DNA of 64,000 bases from Centroberyx gerrardi (taxonomy: Eukaryota > Chordata > Actinopteri > Beryciformes > Berycidae). A model generated the notes under the pieces. It searched no databases, had not been told where the DNA came from, and saw only the letters and a program-made list of their open reading frames with translations. The stretch lies in contig NC_136016.1 in assembly GCF_048128805.1 (NCBI RefSeq), forward strand, positions 17,816,176 through 17,880,175. Reading direction: 5' to 3'. This document shows, piece after piece, positions 60,572 to 64,000 of this stretch. A program made the position numbers and the translations under genes. Numbering within the stretch: position 1 is the first letter of the stretch; each line of letters begins with the position of its first letter.

Positions 60572-63500
60572 ATGGCGGTCAGTTTATCCTATGTCGTCAG
60601 TCTATCTTTATCCCTGGTGGTGTTAGTCAGCGGTGACCCCTGCCTCATCATCAGCGAGGTCAACGCCGACAACCCGAAGCTGGACACCACTGAGTTTGTG
60701 GAGCTGTATCACACCAGCGGACAAAGGGCTTCTCTAGATGCCTATACCCTTGTGTTCTATAATGGAAATGGAAACATAGCCTACAAGGTGCTGGACCTGA
60801 AGGGCCACAGCACGGACGAACAGGGCTTCTTCCTGGTGGGCTCCATGGACCTGCTGCCCAAACCGGCCATCCTCCTCCCGCCCAACACGGTCCAGAACGG
60901 CCCGGACGCCATCGCCATCTACCACACGTCTGCCGCTCGCTACGGGGAGAAGATGAACGCCACGGCCATTGGGCTGGTGGACGCCGTCGTGTACATGACG
61001 CGGCGTTTGGGGGGCGCGGAGGTCCTTGCTGAAACCCTGACCCCCGGGGAACCGGCGTTCGTTGAGGACGAGGCGGCCCACGAGGGGGACGAGTCCATCG
61101 AGAGGTGCCTGCTGTCTGAAGATCGCTGGGGCTTTCAGGTGGCCTTGCCCTCCCCGGGACAGAGGAACAACTGCACCCCTCCTGCCTCTCCAGCCGCCGT
61201 CCCACTGATTAGCGAGCTGAGGCTGGGAGGAGGGCAGGTGGATGGGTTTGTGGAGCTGACGGAGGCCCCTGCTGCGGGTCCCGTGGTGCTGGTGGTGGTG
61301 GATGGGAAAACGGACAGGGTCAGTGTGAGTGTGGATGTGAACACATCCAGGAGTGGCATGGCCTCCATCACCATAGAGAAGAACTATATGAAAGGTCAGT
61401 GGGCTGCGGGGTCTCATTATCTCAACTTTGCTCGAGTCCCAAGTCAGTCTCAAGTATTGAGGCACAAGTCTCAAATCAAGTCTCAAGTCTAAATGTAGAA
61501 CACCAAGTCAAGTCAGAACAAATCAAGAGTCCAGTATCAATTTAATATCTCAAAGAAAACTAAATATCTAGGACCTTTCAATGCAGTATTGTTTTAATAG
61601 GATAAAAACTTGGTAAGTGCATCATGAGTTTGATTTCTATAATCTTTTTTTCAACTTCAATGAATTTCAGTCGTCTCAAATCTCATCACTTTCAATCTAA
61701 GTCGTTTACACAATCACAAGAACTTTTTAGAAACCTTTTCAAGTCATCAAAGTGCAAGTCAAAGTCACCAGAACCCAAGTCAAGTCAAGTCAAGTATTCT
61801 CTTCATGCATCAAGTTGAGTCTCAAGTAATAAAAATTATGACTCATTATGTCCAAGTCAGGTGACTCAAGTCCCCACCTCTGTTTCAGCTCCTTCTTACC
61901 CCACTGCTGTAATTCTTGTTGTGGTCTAGTCATCCTTAAGTAACACAAGCCTTTCTTGGTGGACAAAGGCATTTTAGGGTAAAATTTGATCTTATTAAGA
62001 CTGACAGACTAGTGACTGGCAGACTAGTGAACTATTGGATTAGCTCTCTACCTGCTCATAAGTTCAAGAAAGGGACACTCTAATTTGAGGAAGCCCTGCA
62101 GAGTTTCAACATGTTTTGGTAGACTTGCATTAACTGCCATTAAAGCTCCAGTGTCCTTGGTAGAACAGAAATGAAGCTGATCTGTCCTGTGATGTTTTCT
62201 TCTCAGGAGATGAGTCCGGGGCAGTGGCTGTTTACAGTGGCAGAGCCTCAGACTTCCCAGTGGGCAGTCCGCTGAGCCAGACGCAGCCTCTGGACGCATT
62301 TGTGTTTGCGGGGCCAGGGAATCGGCCCAGCGCCAACCTCACAGAGACACTCATCCCAGGCAGACAGCCCTACCAGCTCAGCGCTAGGCAAGATACTTTA
62401 CTTTTGATAGTTTAGTGCATCCCGCTCTTCTAATCTCAGTTGTTTAAAAATCGTGCCAGTTTTATTGCAGCATATGTATAATATGGATGGAAGATATTTA
62501 ACAACAAACATTTGTATTATTCAATCCAAGCGTCAACTTGGAGTAGGTTTATTTCTTTAATGTCCTCTTTATATTTGCAGTTTGAAGGAGGGAGGCTTCT
62601 ATATCAGTCGCTGTGGTGTGGCCACCTGGGCCAGAGACCCTGGTGTCTTCTGGGAGGCTCCACAAACCCCGGGCCAACCCAACCAGTGCCCCTGGCCCAA
62701 GATTTGCCCTCACAGCATTGGTGAGTGTTTGAATGTGCTTGACGACTCTCATATTTATAAAAGTTGAAAGTATAAACCCCTACCTGTCATGCTTTAGTGA
62801 ACCCAGGAGGAACGGACGCGCCGCCTCACCTCCCTCCCTGGGGTCACAGTGACTTCCTGATCAACGAGCTGAACACCGACACACCGGGCTCGGCTGAGGA
62901 CGGCGAGTACATAGAGCTGTGGCACCCGTCGGGTCGCCGCGTCTCCCTGCAGGGCATCTGGCTGCTGCTGTTCAGCGGCCACAACAACAGACCCTACCGT
63001 GAGATCAGCCTCAGCGGACACTTCACCACTGCCAAGGGCTACTTTCTGCTGGGCAGCGACAGGCTGGTGCCGGCCCCGTCGCTCCGCCTGCCCCCCAACA
63101 CCATTCAGAACGGACCGGACGCTGTGGCGCTCTACCGCAGCCCCTTCGGCCCGCCCACGGCCGTGCAGACGGGGATCCCCACCCGCGGCCTGCTGGATGC
63201 GGTGGTGTACCGGCAGAGAGGCTCAGATAAAGAGGCTCAGGAGCTGAGTGACGCCCTGACCCCAGGACAGCTGCCCCTGCTGGAGGATCCGGAGGCTCTG
63301 CTGGGTGACGAGGCCCTCAGCCGCTGTGGAGGCCTGTACCCCGCTGACCTGTCTGCTTTTGCCGTGAGTGGACTGTAGAGTTGCAAGTTGAAATTTAAGC
63401 AATAAGCCATGAGAGGCCGTGCTTTTAAAGTATTTCAGAACAGCTCAGAGGTTGTTAGGCATGATCCGAAGCTGAGCTTTTATAAAATGACAGAAAGGCA

Positions 63501-64000
63501 CTGTTGTAAACACACAATGTTCATTAAATCTTTTGTTTTTAATCAACAATAATTGAATAACAATAATTAAATGTTATTCTTCAGCCAAGCACTATAGTTC
63601 TTGAACATCAAACAAAGTGATTGCTTAATAACACCTGAGTAAAAGTACAAGTGGTGATTTTCACCTGTCACTTTCACTTTCACAATATTTAAATTAACAG
63701 TAATGTGGACACATATCCTTATTGGGTGTTTTACAATGACTTTCAATGTGACTCAGCCAATCAGAACTGAGGACAGGAACTATCTATTTTGTAAAATTGT
63801 CACCAACATCCAGTATTGTTGCAATTAATTGATTATGGCATTGTGTACTCAAGTTCATGGATTGAGCCACACTGCTGTAAAAACAAAACACTGTAAGACG
63901 TGTTAATTAATACAGGTGGCTCCACCCACCCCTCTGAGGGAGAACAGCTGCCCCCGTCCCCCTCCAGCCCCGGAGGGCGTTGTCATCAGTGAGGTGGCTA
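60572..64000 (+). CDS. Secreted multi-LTD-module protein, 5' part, cut by the window end
   Basis: Function unknown; extracellular role inferred. Coding exons: 60572-61394, 62207-62387, 62581-62720, 62798-63363 and 63916 to the end; 598 residues with consistent phases. Residues 1-21 are a signal peptide. Module 1 (24-202): LIISEV, EFVELY, LPPNTVQNGPDAIAIY, GLVDAVVY, LTPGE, ESIERC. Module 2 (about 210-381) is shorter and diverged: PLISEL, FVEL, TETLIPG, YISRCG. Module 3 (about 400-583) closely repeats module 1: INEL, EYIELW, LPPNTIQNGPDAVALY, GLLDAVVY, LTPGQ, ALSRC. Module 4 begins at 591 (VVISEV). The I-x-E-V...EFVEL start is the hallmark of the lamin-tail Ig-like fold. Possible N-glycosylation sites: NAT, NCT, NTS, NLT. 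The intron after 62387 uses a GC donor. I cannot name an orthologue with confidence. Confidence 0.87.
61432..61866. repeat. CAAGTC-rich repeat in LTD gene intron
   Basis: Many copies of CAAGTC/CTCAAGTC, e.g. AAGTCAAGTCAAGTCAAGTA near 61779. Same type as 9290-9805 on the opposite strand. It lets an ORF run past the true donor at 61394. Confidence 0.65.

Noticed and set aside
60660..61486. 250- and 181-codon antisense ORFs over the LTD exon
   Set aside because: They are shadows of a GC-rich real exon; Arg/Gly/Pro-rich with no domain, and the sense strand has clear splice sites and repeated modules.
61395..61492. Extension of the first LTD coding exon to the TAA at 61490
   Set aside because: A donor (AAAG/GTCAGT) at 61394 joins in frame to the next exon with continued module-like sequence; the extra 32 codons are CAAGTC repeat.

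Overview
The window is nuclear DNA of a ray-finned fish, probably a percomorph teleost. It has split genes with GT-AG (and two GC-AG) introns, dense CA/CT microsatellites, a tRNA-derived SINE, a Tc1-like transposon remnant, hAT-type elements and many short terminal-inverted-repeat elements. No bacterial, phage, CRISPR or organellar features were seen. All gene models were built by hand from splice sites, frame and remembered family protein sequences; no search was run.

Layout: (1) 1012-4890, minus strand: decr2, peroxisomal 2,4-dienoyl-CoA reductase, 8 coding exons plus a 5' UTR exon. (2) 6952-10205, minus strand: rdh13, mitochondrial retinol dehydrogenase 13, 7 coding exons. The two are short-chain dehydrogenase/reductase (SDR) genes in the same orientation, and each has a ZNF143/STAF-like motif upstream. 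(3) 14914-25469, plus strand: sbk1, a serine/threonine kinase, 4 coding exons with a 7.7 kb first intron and probably a 2.9 kb 3' UTR ending near 28.38 kb. (4) About 28.4-59.4 kb: a 31 kb gene-poor interval with transposon remnants, microsatellites and one CpG-rich unique patch. (5) 60572 to the window end, plus strand: the 5' part of a gene for a secreted protein built of repeated lamin-tail-domain-like (LTD) modules. It is cut by the window edge, and I know no function for it.

The genes do not form a pathway. decr2 and rdh13 share the SDR fold but act in different organelles (peroxisomal fatty-acid oxidation and mitochondrial retinal/aldehyde reduction). The observations most worth checking are the tandem extracellular LTD modules, a 95-codon alternative-frame ORF with a strong start context overlapping the start of sbk1, and an rdh13 intron combining a GC donor, a (GT)14 tract at its acceptor and a possible second acceptor 6 nt downstream.
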